Source: Prosthecobacter algae (GTDB lineage: Bacteria; Verrucomicrobiota; Verrucomicrobiia; Verrucomicrobiales; Verrucomicrobiaceae). From it: 64,000 bases of DNA. The notes beneath the pieces were generated by a model. The model was given only the letters and a program-made list of their open reading frames with translations. It did not search any database and had not been told where the DNA came from. Shown one piece after another: positions 17,712 through 26,021 of the stretch (positions are counted from its first letter, which is position 1; each line of letters begins with the position of its first letter). The stretch is from assembly GCF_039542385.1 (NCBI RefSeq), contig NZ_BAABIA010000005.1, forward strand, positions 310,001 to 374,000. Direction: 5' to 3'. Position numbers and translations under genes: made by a program.

Positions 17712-18233
17712 TTAGCTGAGCAGACGCATCGCCCACTGGAGAGCGGAGGAGTGTTTCATGCCGGAAACGGTGTCTGAAACCTTCATGCCAAATTCGACGA
17801 ACTCCTGCAGCTCCTTCATCTGCTTGTGGAAGTCCTTGCCTGGGCCCGGACCTTCTTCCTTAGTCTGTTCGGCGCAGTTTTTCAGGACGGACAGGGCAGG
17901 ATCCAGCTCCCGCCGCTTGCGCTCACGGGCGATGGTGATGAACATCTTCCAGACGTCCTTTTCAGCCTCGAAATACTCGCGTCGTTCGCCTTTTTTCAGC
18001 ACGCTGCGCACCAGCCCCCAGCCCACCAGCTCCCGTAGGTTGGTATTCGCATTGCCACGGCTCACATGCAGCCGTTCCATGATCTCCTCCGTGTGCATGG
18101 CCTCCGGCGCAGTCATCAGCAGCGCGTGGATCTGGGCCATGGTGCGATTGATGCCCCAGTTGCTGCCGAGGGCCCCCCACTGCGCGACAAACTCCTCTCG
18201 CGAAGTTTCCCAAGTGGCAGTTTCCTCTTTCAT
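17712..18233 (-). CDS. GbsR/MarR-family winged-helix transcriptional regulator
   Basis: This 173-residue protein has the layout of GbsR-type regulators: an N-terminal helix with FVAQWGALGSNWGINRTMAQIHALL, a winged helix with MHTEEIMERLHVSRGNANTNLRELVGWGLV (recognition helix around residues 55-75) and a C-terminal helical dimerisation part. Such proteins usually repress osmoprotectant or membrane-stress genes and are common in Bacteroidota and Verrucomicrobiota. A perfect 22-bp inverted repeat begins three bases upstream of its ATG, so autoregulation is likely. A degenerate copy lies in front of the following operon of small membrane proteins, its probable target. Confidence 0.88.
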   Translation of the reverse strand: MKEETATWETSREEFVAQWGALGSNWGINRTMAQIHALLMTAPEAMHTEEIMERLHVSRGNANTNLRELVGWGLVRSVLKKGERREYFEAEKDVWKMFITIARERKRRELDPALSVLKNCAEQTKEEGPGPGKDFHKQMKELQEFVEFGMKVSDTVSGMKHSSALQWAMRLLS

Positions 18234-18236
18234 CCT

Positions 18237-18258
18237 ACTTTCAGATAATACTGAAAGT
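18237..18258 (-). promoter_or_regulatory. perfect inverted-repeat operator for the GbsR-type regulator
   Basis: ACTTTCAG and CTGAAAGT are perfect 8-bp arms around the spacer ATAATA. The element ends three bases from the regulator's start codon, where a bound dimer would block transcription or initiation. A related half-conserved copy is at 17667-17688. Confidence 0.7.
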
Positions 18259-18330
18259 TCATTCCAGCAAGAACAAATGCAGGCAATCTGAAACCGCAGA
18301 GACGGTGTCCTTTGCGCCCTGAAAACAAAA

Positions 18331-18358
18331 CGTGCCCGGCCTTTTCAGACCGGGCACG
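18331..18358 (-). terminator. rho-independent terminator of the outer-membrane protein gene
   Basis: Arms CGTGCCCGG and CCGGGCACG form a 9-bp stem with a 10-nt loop. Read on the minus strand it is followed by TTTTGTTTTC and lies 40 bases after the stop of the gene at 18398-19048. Confidence 0.85.
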
Positions 18359-18397
18359 AAGGGCTAGTGGAATCCGGATTCACCGGCCGCTGTCTGA

Positions 18398-19048
18398 TTA
18401 AAACTTGAAGCGCACGCCTGCCTGGGCACCGAAGACATCGTCAAAGGCATCGCCATTGTCGAGACCGACGTTGCCGCCAACAAAGAGGTCCACCTGAGGA
18501 GCGACTTCGAACATGAGGCGGACGAAGGCATTGTACTCAGAGGTGATGACGTCGTTGCTGTTGTAGGTCACGCCGACGTGGGTTTCGAATGCACCCCACT
18601 TCATGCGAAGATGAGGGGTCACATAGACGCCCCAGTCATCCGTGCCGACATCGAAGTCAGCGAGGGAAAGATCGGCATAGCTGGCACCCACTTCAGCGAC
18701 GAAATGGATGTTTTCCGTGATTGGGATGTACCCACCGATGCCGGCATTGCCCTGCCAGTAGTCGAAGTCCACACCTGCGAAATCAATGTCTGTCCAGGAA
18801 CCGCGAACGGCGAAGTACAGATGGTTCACAGGAGAGAACTCCAGGCCAATGCCAGCGCCGTGACCGTCCACATCAAAGCCGAGTAAATCGGCCGAGCTGT
18901 AGTTATAGCCCAGGGAAAGGTTGGAGTAGGAGATCAGGATTGGCTGCTCCACTTCGGCGGGTGGCTGCGGCGCGATGGGTGCCGTGCCTGCGTGGGCGGA
19001 GGCGGCCATCAGTAGGACCGCGAGGGAGGTGAGGGATTGTTTGATCAT
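18398..19048 (-). CDS. outer-membrane beta-barrel protein
   Basis: The 216-residue protein has a cleavable signal peptide (MIKQSLTSLAVLLMAASAHAG) and then alternating amphipathic strands, for example LGYNYSSADLLG, GIGLEFSPV, LYFAVRGSW and VEVGASYADL-like segments. It ends in AGVRFKF with a terminal Phe, the signature recognised by the Bam machinery. Size suits an eight-stranded OmpA/OmpX-like barrel without a peptidoglycan-binding domain. It is monocistronic with its own terminator. The function may be adhesion, stability or a small pore; the sequence does not say. Confidence 0.85.
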   Translation of the reverse strand: MIKQSLTSLAVLLMAASAHAGTAPIAPQPPAEVEQPILISYSNLSLGYNYSSADLLGFDVDGHGAGIGLEFSPVNHLYFAVRGSWTDIDFAGVDFDYWQGNAGIGGYIPITENIHFVAEVGASYADLSLADFDVGTDDWGVYVTPHLRMKWGAFETHVGVTYNSNDVITSEYNAFVRLMFEVAPQVDLFVGGNVGLDNGDAFDDVFGAQAGVRFKF

Positions 19049-19203
19049 GATCGTGTGTACTTAGCGGATGGGTTGGTGACAGAGGCCTTGCCTAGCCAAT
19101 AAAATTGAACAGATGAGGCCCCGCTGTGTTCTAAGGAGAACGTCAGCATGGATAGGATCGCAGGAGCGACCGCCACCGGATGTATCCCAATGAAAAAAGC
19201 CGA

Positions 19204-21411
19204 TCAGGCCACCTGCACTTCGGGCAGGCTCAGCACGGAGAGAATGGTGCGACGGAGCTGATTCATTTCAATCGGCTTGATGAGGTGGGCCTGGAAACCC
19301 GATTTGCGCGAGCGGTCCACATCTTCCTCCATGCCGTACCCGCTCAGGGCGATGCCACGCAGCCCATGTTGGTCGCGCAGCTTTTCCATCAGTTCATTGC
19401 CACTGCCATCTGGAAGCCCCAGATCGCTGATGACGAGGTCAAACCGGTTGGCCTCCGCCTCAGATTTGGCGGCGGTGATTGTGTTTACGGAGGTGACCCG
19501 GTAACCGGTGCGGATGAGCAGGCGGGTGAGCACCTGAAGGGTGGCATCGTGATCCTCGACTAACAAAATGTGCAGAGGCGGTACGCTTCCCATCTCCTCC
19601 GGTGTGCAGCCTTGTGGAGAGGTGCCATTGCGCCTTTCACCGTTGTTGCTGATGCCTGCCGGTGCCTCCGTGGCGCCAGGAAGCTGAACAATGAAAGTGG
19701 CCCCCTGATCCGGCCCGCCGCTTTCCGCACTGATGCGGCCCTGATGCAGGTCCACAATCGCGCGTGCAATGGATAGACCGAGGCCCAGCCCGCCAAAGCG
19801 GTGCTCGCCCTCATGTGCCTGCTCAAAGGGCTGGAAAATGCGCTCAATCGCCCCTTGGGCAATGCCGATGCCGGTATCCGTCACCTCGATGCGCAGACTG
19901 GGTGCCTCTCCCGCCACAGCTTCATCCCGTGTGCGGATGGTGATCTTGCCGCCTTTGGGCGTGAACTTGACGGCGTTGCGCAGCAAGTTCCAGATGACCT
20001 GCTGAAAGCGCGAAGGATCTGCCATGAGCCCGCACTTCTGAGCATAGAATTCCCGCTCCAGCACGAGACCCTTTTCATGGGCATCGTCCCGCACGATCTC
20101 CATGGCCAGGCTGATGAGCGAGTGAGAATCGCAGAGCTGCGGCCTCAGTGGTAGCTTGCCCTTGGCGATGCGGGTGAGATCCAGCAGGTCGTCAATGAGA
20201 CGGGCCTCCAGGCCGATGTTGCGCTCGATCATCCCCAGTTGGGTGCGCACGTCCTCCGGCAGGCGCTCATCTTCACTCAGAGAAGCTGCCGCCATGAGCA
20301 CCGGGGTGAGCGGGGTGCGCAGTTCATGAGAAAGGGCAGCGAGGAAGTTGTCCTTGGCACGGCTGGCCTGTTCCAGTTCACGCGCTCGGTCCTTGAGCAT
20401 CTGCTGCCAGTGAGCCGTCTCGGCCATCAGGCCGCACTGCGCGGCCACCCACTCCACCATGCGGAAGCAGTCCTGCGTCCAATGCGTTTCCACCGTGCTG
20501 CAGACCACCATGATCCCATGCGTGGCCCCGCCCATGCGCACCGGCGTGGCTAGAATGGAGCGCACCGCCCCCGATGGACCAAACGGAGCCGCCAGCTCAG
20601 GAGCCTGCACGAAGTCTGAAACGTAGGCTGTGCGGTCCTGCTCGATGACCTTTTCCCCCAGCGAATCTTTCAGCGGCCAGACCTGCGGGAGTTCCCCCAC
20701 TTCAGGATTCTTGACATGGGCCACCATCTCCAGCTCTCCACCATTGCGCTGCAGCACGGCCACGGCGGCGGCAGGGCTGCCCAGGATTTTCAGCAAGTGC
20801 TGGCAAAGATTGCCCAGGGCCTGTGCCTGGGAGTCCTGGTTGCGCGTGGCATCCAGCATGCCTTGGAGGATGTCTTCCCGGTTGTTCAGCCTCTGGTTCG
20901 CCTCCACCAGCTCTTCATTCTGGCGGGAGGCCTCCTCCGACTGGGATTCAATCTCTTCCTTCTGCTGCTCCAGCTCCTCGTTCTGGGCTTTGATCTCCTC
21001 GTTCTGCTGGAAGAGCTCTTCGGCCTGGACTTCCAGCTCCGAATTTTGCGCACTGATCACCGCATTCCGATGCTCCAGCCCGTCCCGCAGGCGGATGATG
21101 GCGTGGACCACCGCCGCGCCCATGAGACTGTTGAAAATCGTGGCCGCGAGAAACCAGTTCTGCTCCGATGAGGACAATACATGGTCAGGGAGGATCCACA
21201 GGATCTTGCTGACCGAGGCCGTGACAAACAGGGCAGCCATCGTCCACACCTGCCACTTCATCCGGGTCCACACGCACACCATCAGCGGCAGCACATAGGT
21301 GAGGGGAAACACCATGTCCTGAAAGACATAGGTGCGGATGTAGATCCACAGGAACGCGATGCCAAAGGCGGCGATGGAGGCTGGAAAAGCCGTGGGGCGG
21401 GCGAGGCTCAT
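19204..21411 (-). CDS. membrane hybrid histidine kinase (TM-coiled coil-GAF-HisKA-HATPase-REC)
   Basis: The 735-residue protein has four or so membrane helices (about residues 8-110), a long signalling coiled coil rich in QNEEIKAQNEELEQQKEE, and a GAF-like sensor domain. The HisKA domain has [14 protein letters not shown] and is followed by a HATPase with NLLRNAVKFTP, DTGIGI and [11 protein letters not shown]. The C-terminal receiver has the phospho-acceptor in [11 protein letters not shown] and the tail LIKPIEMNQL. The start at 21411 overlaps the upstream CheR stop as ATGA, so the two are co-translated. Kinase and receiver resemble those of the two large hybrid kinases at 48609-59081, implying duplication. 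The longer upstream frame is not coding. Confidence 0.9.
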   Translation of the reverse strand: MSLARPTAFPASIAAFGIAFLWIYIRTYVFQDMVFPLTYVLPLMVCVWTRMKWQVWTMAALFVTASVSKILWILPDHVLSSSEQNWFLAATIFNSLMGAAVVHAIIRLRDGLEHRNAVISAQNSELEVQAEELFQQNEEIKAQNEELEQQKEEIESQSEEASRQNEELVEANQRLNNREDILQGMLDATRNQDSQAQALGNLCQHLLKILGSPAAAVAVLQRNGGELEMVAHVKNPEVGELPQVWPLKDSLGEKVIEQDRTAYVSDFVQAPELAAPFGPSGAVRSILATPVRMGGATHGIMVVCSTVETHWTQDCFRMVEWVAAQCGLMAETAHWQQMLKDRARELEQASRAKDNFLAALSHELRTPLTPVLMAAASLSEDERLPEDVRTQLGMIERNIGLEARLIDDLLDLTRIAKGKLPLRPQLCDSHSLISLAMEIVRDDAHEKGLVLEREFYAQKCGLMADPSRFQQVIWNLLRNAVKFTPKGGKITIRTRDEAVAGEAPSLRIEVTDTGIGIAQGAIERIFQPFEQAHEGEHRFGGLGLGLSIARAIVDLHQGRISAESGGPDQGATFIVQLPGATEAPAGISNNGERRNGTSPQGCTPEEMGSVPPLHILLVEDHDATLQVLTRLLIRTGYRVTSVNTITAAKSEAEANRFDLVISDLGLPDGSGNELMEKLRDQHGLRGIALSGYGMEEDVDRSRKSGFQAHLIKPIEMNQLRRTILSVLSLPEVQVA

Positions 21412-22196
21412 CGGCGTGCCCCTCCTTGTTTTTGGTAGAGGCAGGAGGCCACGCGGGCCAGGCCCAGGCCGGGCGGCGGATAGTCCGCCTTGCCCACCAG
21501 CAAGTAGCCGCCGGGTTTCAGTTCCGCCACCAGGCTCTGCCACACGGGGTAGGCCGCTTCGCGTTCCAGATAAATAGCCATGTTACGCCAGAGGATGAGA
21601 TGCCAGGGACCTGCCTCGGCCCCAGAAAAGAGATTCGCCTGTTTCCACTGAATGCCCTGGCGCAGCCTTTCCTGCACCCAGCCGCCGGTGCGGTCGGTAC
21701 GGAAATGTTTGCCCCTCACCGCTTCCGGCAGCCGGTCCAGTTCCTCAGGCCGATAGCGGCCCGTCTGGGCGCGACCGATGGCTTCGGCGCGGATGTCCGT
21801 GCCCAGCAGCTCGGCCTCCGGCAAGATGCCCAGGTCATCCAGCACACTGGCCACGGTGTAGAGCTCCTGCCCATCGGAGCAGGCCGCACTCCACACCCGG
21901 ATTTTCTCCCGGGCGGGCAGCCAGCTTTGCCGAAAGTGCCCTTCCGCCTGCGCGAAGACCTCCTCGTCCCGGTAAAAATCCGTCACGCCCAGCAGGACTG
22001 CGCCCAGGATCTGCGATCTCGCCTGGGGCTGCGCCCTCAGCCTTGCCACGCCCTGCGCGACATCCGGCACCTGCAAAAAGCGCAGGCAGGCCGACAAGCG
22101 CCGCTGCAAAAAACCAGGCCGGTAGGCCCCGCGCGGCAGCCCGGCGAGGTCAAAGAGCTCGCCAAAAAAGAGGTCGCATTCCTCGCTGTTTTCCAT
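21408..22196 (-). CDS. CheR-type methyltransferase
   Basis: The 262-residue protein matches the CheR SAM-dependent methyltransferase fold. The N-terminal helical part has LLGVTDFYRDEEVF, which in classical CheR is the VTxFFRD motif. Then come the SAM-binding segment IRVWSAACSDGQELYTVA (classically CSTGEEPYS), LLGTDIRAEAI, and LILWRNMAIYLE (classically FCRNVLIYF). Several motif positions are divergent, so substrate or activity may differ from receptor methylation. It precedes and overlaps a hybrid kinase gene and no CheA, CheB or receptor gene is nearby. ATG at 22196 is chosen since the CheR domain begins there; the upstream frame lacks conserved content. Confidence 0.85.
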   Translation of the reverse strand: MENSEECDLFFGELFDLAGLPRGAYRPGFLQRRLSACLRFLQVPDVAQGVARLRAQPQARSQILGAVLLGVTDFYRDEEVFAQAEGHFRQSWLPAREKIRVWSAACSDGQELYTVASVLDDLGILPEAELLGTDIRAEAIGRAQTGRYRPEELDRLPEAVRGKHFRTDRTGGWVQERLRQGIQWKQANLFSGAEAGPWHLILWRNMAIYLEREAAYPVWQSLVAELKPGGYLLVGKADYPPPGLGLARVASCLYQKQGGARR

Positions 22197-22393
22197 CGGC
22201 AAAAGACGTGCCGGGCGGCCGGATGGGGACGGCCGGATGGATCGTCCCGGTTTAGGGACTGGCAGGGTGCCTTCAAAAAACAGGTACGCGGACATCGCTT
22301 GGGAGGAGGAGGATTCGTCGAGTTTGCTGAAATCAACCCCTCCGACAGGACAACAGGTGCCATCAACTGCCGAAGGAAGCCTCAACAGGCCAG

Positions 22394-22897
22394 TCATACC
22401 GCTCCTTTCAAGCCCCTTTCTTCTTGGCGTTGCATCATATCGCGGATCTCGGTGAGCAAGGCCACATCCGGTGGCATCGCAGCAGGGGGCTGCTCCTTTT
22501 TCAGCATCAGGTCCAGCAGCTTGTTCGTCGGTTTCACAATGATGAAAAAGACAATGGTCGCGGTGATCAGAAACCCCACCACCGCCCCCATGACAGAGCC
22601 GACATCCAGCAGCACGGGCATCAGCTTTTCGGTTTTTACCTCCACCCCGTTCACCTTCTCCGTCACGGTGGTCATGCGTTCCCAAATCCTAAACTTCAAG
22701 TGCGAGGTCCCCAAATCGCTGCCCCCAATGATGGCCAGGATGGGCTCCACCACGCCTTTGGTGAAGGCCGTCACGATGTTGTTAAAGGCGGAGCCGATGA
22801 TGACTCCCGTGGATAGGCTGACCACGTTTCCTTTCAGGACGAATTTCTTGAACTCCTCCAGGACGGGCGGCGTTGAAAAGTGGGGCAGTATACTCAT
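22394..22897 (-). CDS. mscL: large-conductance mechanosensitive channel MscL
   Basis: The 167-residue protein has the MscL core. An N-terminal amphipathic helix leads into FKKFVLKGNVVSLSTGVIIGSAFNNIVTAF as TM1 with the conserved gate region, then a periplasmic loop, then TM2 (GAVVGFLITATIVFFIIVKPTNKL), and a C-terminal bundle with KKEQPPAAMPPDVALLTEIRDMM. The periplasmic loop (about 45 residues, with KVNGVEVKTEKLMP) is slightly longer than in E. coli. It releases solutes at hypo-osmotic shock in the inner membrane. ATG at 22897 starts the family-typical N-terminus; the frame upstream is open but antisense to the following region. Confidence 0.95.
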   Translation of the reverse strand: MSILPHFSTPPVLEEFKKFVLKGNVVSLSTGVIIGSAFNNIVTAFTKGVVEPILAIIGGSDLGTSHLKFRIWERMTTVTEKVNGVEVKTEKLMPVLLDVGSVMGAVVGFLITATIVFFIIVKPTNKLLDLMLKKEQPPAAMPPDVALLTEIRDMMQRQEERGLKGAV

Positions 22898-23045
22898 GGA
22901 TGACTCAAAGTGACAGGCAGCCCCGTCACAGCGGGAGACTGCCCCATGCAATCGGATGTGCCTGCCCGGCTGCGCGTGCCTAATTGCGGGCAAAGTTGCA
23001 GACCGCCCACATCCGCAGCCCCGCCAGACTGCGAACTCTGTGGAC

Positions 23046-23843
23046 ATGGACATTCCCCCTGAATCATTGAAAGGAAAAACGGCCCTCGTCACCGGTGCCG
23101 GGTCAGGCATCGGCGAGGCATCCGCCCTGGCACTCGCCCGTGCAGGGGCCGCTGTGGCCCTTGTCGGCACCACCGCTGAAAAGCTGGAGGAAACCGCCGA
23201 GAAAATCCGCCAGGCAGGCGGCCAGGCCCTCGTGCTGGCAGCCGATGTCGCCAAGGCCAGCGACATGCAGGGCGTTGCCGCCGCTTGCAAAGAAAGCTGG
23301 GGGCGGCTGGACATCGTCCACCACAATGCCGGCACCAACGGAGTGTGGGCCCCTTTTGCCGAATTGGAAGAATCCGAGTGGGATGCCACCCTGAATATCA
23401 ATCTGAAAGGCACCTTCCTCAGCCTCAAACATTGTTTCCCTCTGCTGAGCCCGCAGGGAGGTTCGGTCATCGTCACCTCATCCGTCAACGGCAACCGCAT
23501 CTTCAGCAATGCCGGAGCCTCCGCCTATGCCTGCTCGAAGGCCGCCCAGTTGGCCCTGGTGAAAATGCTGGCCCTGGAGTGGGCCCAGCATCGCATTCGG
23601 GTCAATGTCATCTGCCCAGGCAGCATTGACACCGCCATCCACCAGGAAACCGAAGAGCGGAACCTGGATAGCATCCGCGTGCCGGTCAAATTTCCCGAAG
23701 GCAGCATCCCACTGAAAAAAGGCCAATCTGGCACGGTGGAGGAAGTGGCCCAGCTCGTCTGGTTTCTGGCCTCGGACCTCTCCAGCCACATCACCGGGAC
23801 GGAGATCTACATTGATGGCGCACAGTCGTTGATCGAGGGCTAA
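23046..23843 (+). CDS. short-chain dehydrogenase/reductase
   Basis: This classical SDR of 265 residues has the NAD(P)-binding TGAGSGIGEA near residue 17, the structural NAG (HHNAGTNG), the catalytic Ser in VTSSVNG, the YACSK catalytic Tyr/Lys pair, and the CPGSIDTAI segment after the active site. The C-terminal GTEIYIDGAQSLIEG is family-typical. The substrate cannot be inferred. ATG at 23046 is chosen because the Rossmann fold begins 14 residues later; an upstream in-frame ATG at 22956 adds a Cys/Pro-rich stretch that looks non-coding. The low-affinity iron permease gene follows after 23 bases, so an operon is possible. Confidence 0.9.
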   Translation: MDIPPESLKGKTALVTGAGSGIGEASALALARAGAAVALVGTTAEKLEETAEKIRQAGGQALVLAADVAKASDMQGVAAACKESWGRLDIVHHNAGTNGVWAPFAELEESEWDATLNINLKGTFLSLKHCFPLLSPQGGSVIVTSSVNGNRIFSNAGASAYACSKAAQLALVKMLALEWAQHRIRVNVICPGSIDTAIHQETEERNLDSIRVPVKFPEGSIPLKKGQSGTVEEVAQLVWFLASDLSSHITGTEIYIDGAQSLIEG

Positions 23844-23866
23844 CTAACCAACAACATCGCAACGCC

Positions 23867-24238
23867 ATGAAAGACTTCTTTGCCAAGATGGCTACCCATG
23901 CAGCCCGTGCCCTGGGACATCCCTTTGCCTTCCTGCTAGCCGTCGCCCTCGTGCTCGGCTGGGCGTTCATGGGCCCGGTTCTGGGCTACTCAGAGACCTG
24001 GCAGCTTTTTATCAACACCTGCACCACCATCGTCACCTTCCTCAGCGTCTTCCTCATCCAGAACAGCCAAAACCGCGAATCCATGGCCATGCAACTGAAG
24101 CTGGATGAACTCATCCGCGCCGTGAAGGATGCACGCAATGAGATCATTGATCTCGAAGATCTTCCTGAAGAGCAGCTCGAAAAACTGGCCGAACAGTTTC
24201 GCCGAAAATCCGCTGAATCCGAATCACAAAAGTCCTGA
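23867..24238 (+). CDS. low-affinity iron permease family protein
   Basis: The 123-residue protein has two membrane helices (about residues 18-38 and 47-68) and a helical charged tail, matching the bacterial proteins assigned to the low-affinity iron permease family (PF04120). The segment TIVTFLSVFLIQNSQNRESMAMQLKLDELIRA is the family's most recognisable part. Despite the name, transport has not been shown for bacterial members, and they cluster with stress genes. ACTAACC lies at 23843-23849, 17 bases before the start. The lipocalin gene starts five bases after its stop, so both are co-transcribed. Confidence 0.88.
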   Translation: MKDFFAKMATHAARALGHPFAFLLAVALVLGWAFMGPVLGYSETWQLFINTCTTIVTFLSVFLIQNSQNRESMAMQLKLDELIRAVKDARNEIIDLEDLPEEQLEKLAEQFRRKSAESESQKS

Positions 24239-24243
24239 ATCCC

Positions 24244-24792
24244 ATGAACCTTCGATGCCTTTCCTTGGTGGCCGCTGCCACCCTCACCGCCGCCTTGCTT
24301 TCCTCCTGCACCTCTGGCAAAAATCTGCCGCCTCTGGCAACCGCCGGCCCGGTGGATCTGCAACGTTACTCCGGACTGTGGTTCGAGCAATTCCGCCTGC
24401 CCAATTCTTTCCAGAACGATGAGGCCACCGCTGAAGCCCGCTACACTCCGCAGCCCGATGGCAGCGTGCGTGTGGTCAATACCGAGGTCCGCCCCGATGG
24501 CACTCGCAAGACCGCCACCGGCACGGCCACCGCCGTCCCAGGCAGCCGCAACAGCCGCCTACGCGTGAAGTTCGACGGCCTCGCCGCTATCGTACCCGCC
24601 GCCAAAGAAGGCAATTACTGGATCATCCGTCTCGCCCCCGATTACTCGGCGGCGCTCGTCGGCACACCCGACCGGAAATTCCTCTGGCTGCTCTCCCGCG
24701 ACCGCAACCTCACGCCAGCCCGCCGCAATGAATACGTGCAAGAGGCTAGGCGGCAGGGCTTTGACACATCCCGCCTTCTCAGCCGCCCCTAG
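24244..24792 (+). CDS. blc: lipocalin family lipoprotein (Blc-like)
   Basis: The 182-residue protein carries a lipoprotein signal with lipobox LLSSC (Cys22). The first lipocalin motif appears as YSGLWFEQFRLP (usually GxWYEIAR), followed by the strand-rich YTPQPDGSVRVVNT and by NYWIIRLAPDYSAALVGTPDRKFLWLLSR, which is the Blc-type second and third motif region. Blc proteins are outer-membrane lipoproteins that bind lysophospholipids and respond to envelope stress. It follows the iron-permease gene by five bases and precedes a small acidic protein and a strong terminator, giving a short stress-type operon. Confidence 0.92.
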   Translation: MNLRCLSLVAAATLTAALLSSCTSGKNLPPLATAGPVDLQRYSGLWFEQFRLPNSFQNDEATAEARYTPQPDGSVRVVNTEVRPDGTRKTATGTATAVPGSRNSRLRVKFDGLAAIVPAAKEGNYWIIRLAPDYSAALVGTPDRKFLWLLSRDRNLTPARRNEYVQEARRQGFDTSRLLSRP

Positions 24793-24821
24793 CAGTCTCA
24801 AAAACAAACCCAACCCACGTC

Positions 24822-25031
24822 ATGAATCCGAACACCCACCAAGAACCCACCCCTGATCAGGAACCCGACCTGGACGAATTGCCCGTGCACCAGCCGGACG
24901 AACTCGAAGACGTGCCCCTGCCCCGCAAGGTCACCCGCGAAACCGATGCCACAGGCGACAAGGAAGACCTGAACCACGGCGACGAAGGCATCGACGATAC
25001 GCCACCACAGTCGGACGAAATGGGCGACTAG
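24822..25031 (+). CDS. small acidic hypothetical protein
   Basis: This 69-residue, strongly acidic protein (MNPNTHQEPTPDQEPDLDE...) is rich in Asp, Glu, Pro and Thr and lacks hydrophobic segments, so it is probably disordered. Similar short acidic proteins are common in stress islands, but I recognise no named family. It is the last gene before the terminator at 25050-25088 and follows the lipocalin gene by 29 bases. Confidence 0.65.
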   Translation: MNPNTHQEPTPDQEPDLDELPVHQPDELEDVPLPRKVTRETDATGDKEDLNHGDEGIDDTPPQSDEMGD

Positions 25032-25049
25032 CCTAACCGTACATTCAAC

Positions 25050-25088
25050 AAAAAGGCTGGCCATCCTCGCGGGTGGCCAGCCTTTTTT
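25050..25088 (+). terminator. rho-independent terminator, probably bidirectional
   Basis: Left arm AAAAAGGCTGGCCA and right arm TGGCCAGCCTTTTTT enclose a 10-nt loop; the stem core is GGCTGGCCA/TGGCCAGCC. Flanking A and T runs make it functional for the lipocalin operon and for the convergent DUF3309 gene. Confidence 0.92.
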
Positions 25089-25109
25089 GCATTTCTCACT
25101 CAGGCAGCG

Positions 25110-25250
25110 CTAGCGGAAAAAGATCACCAGCAGCACTATCAGCAGGATGATACCACCGCTTGGATAGTATCCCCAACCTGAGCTGTATGGCCAGGTGGGC
25201 AGTGCACCAAGGAGCAGCAAAATCAAAAGGACTAAAAGAATCGTATTCAT
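25110..25250 (-). CDS. DUF3309 family small membrane protein
   Basis: The 46-residue product MNTILLVLLILLLLGALPTW... followed by PYSSGWGYYPSGG and a second hydrophobic stretch is a textbook DUF3309 protein: one helix, a Pro/Gly/Tyr loop and a second helix. Its role is unknown, though it accompanies desiccation and osmotic stress genes in many bacteria. The frame is open further upstream, but the family start is unambiguous. CCTAACC lies directly against the ATG (25251-25257). It converges on the terminator at 25050-25088. Confidence 0.92.
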   Translation of the reverse strand: MNTILLVLLILLLLGALPTWPYSSGWGYYPSGGIILLIVLLVIFFR

Positions 25251-25370
25251 GGTTAGGTAGGGTTGACATAAAGAGATCGCGCCCCTCCACCCGATTGGAT
25301 GTGCATGCTCATTCCAGCCCTGACAAATCATGGCAGCCAATGCGGCGTCGACTCGCGATACCTCCTTGCC

Positions 25371-25958
25371 ATGAAAACACCCTTAGGCACCAAACATGTC
25401 GCCATCCTAGCCACCGACGGCTTTGAACAGTCCGAGTTGGAACAGCCTCTGCAGGCCCTCGAAAAAGCGGGGGCAAAAGTCAGCATCATCTCCCCGCAGG
25501 CAGGCGAGATCCAGGGCGTGCACCACGATGAAAAAGGCGATACCTTTGCCACCGACATCCGGCTGGACCTGGCCGACCCGGAAGACTTCGACGCCCTCGT
25601 CCTGCCCGGTGGCCTAGCCAACCCAGACAGCCTGCGGGCGCTGCCCGAGGCAGTGGCCTTCGTCCGCGACTTCGGCCTCCGCGGCAAACCCATCGCCGCC
25701 ATCTGCCACGGTCCCTGGCTGCTGATTGAGGCCGGCCTCGTCGAGGGGCGCCGCCTCACCTCCTGGCCCGCCATCCAGACCGATGTGCGCAATGCGGGCG
25801 GTGACTGGGTGGATGAAGAAGTCGTGGTGGATGGCCAACTCATCACCAGCCGCCAGCCCGAGGACCTGCCCGCCTTTAATCAAAAGATGATCGAAGTCTT
25901 TGCCCAAGGTGAAGGCGAGCCCATGGGAGCCGGGGCTGTGCCGCCGCAAGATGGCTGA
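25371..25958 (+). CDS. DJ-1/PfpI family protein (YhbO-like)
   Basis: The 195-residue protein has the DJ-1/PfpI fold: HVAILATDGFEQSELEQP with the conserved Glu, LVLPGGLANPD, and the nucleophile elbow AAICHGPWLL with Cys followed by His. These proteins act as stress-protective hydrolases, deglycases or chaperones; the exact reaction is debated. The start at 25371 (MKTPLGTK) gives the usual N-terminus, and the 24 upstream codons are unlike the family. It is transcribed divergently from the DUF3309 gene across a 120-bp region. Confidence 0.92.
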   Translation: MKTPLGTKHVAILATDGFEQSELEQPLQALEKAGAKVSIISPQAGEIQGVHHDEKGDTFATDIRLDLADPEDFDALVLPGGLANPDSLRALPEAVAFVRDFGLRGKPIAAICHGPWLLIEAGLVEGRRLTSWPAIQTDVRNAGGDWVDEEVVVDGQLITSRQPEDLPAFNQKMIEVFAQGEGEPMGAGAVPPQDG

Positions 25959-26021
25959 AAAGACCACAAATCCTGCACCCGGCGGCATCCGGCGGAAACC
26001 AGCCACGCGAAGCAATAGACG

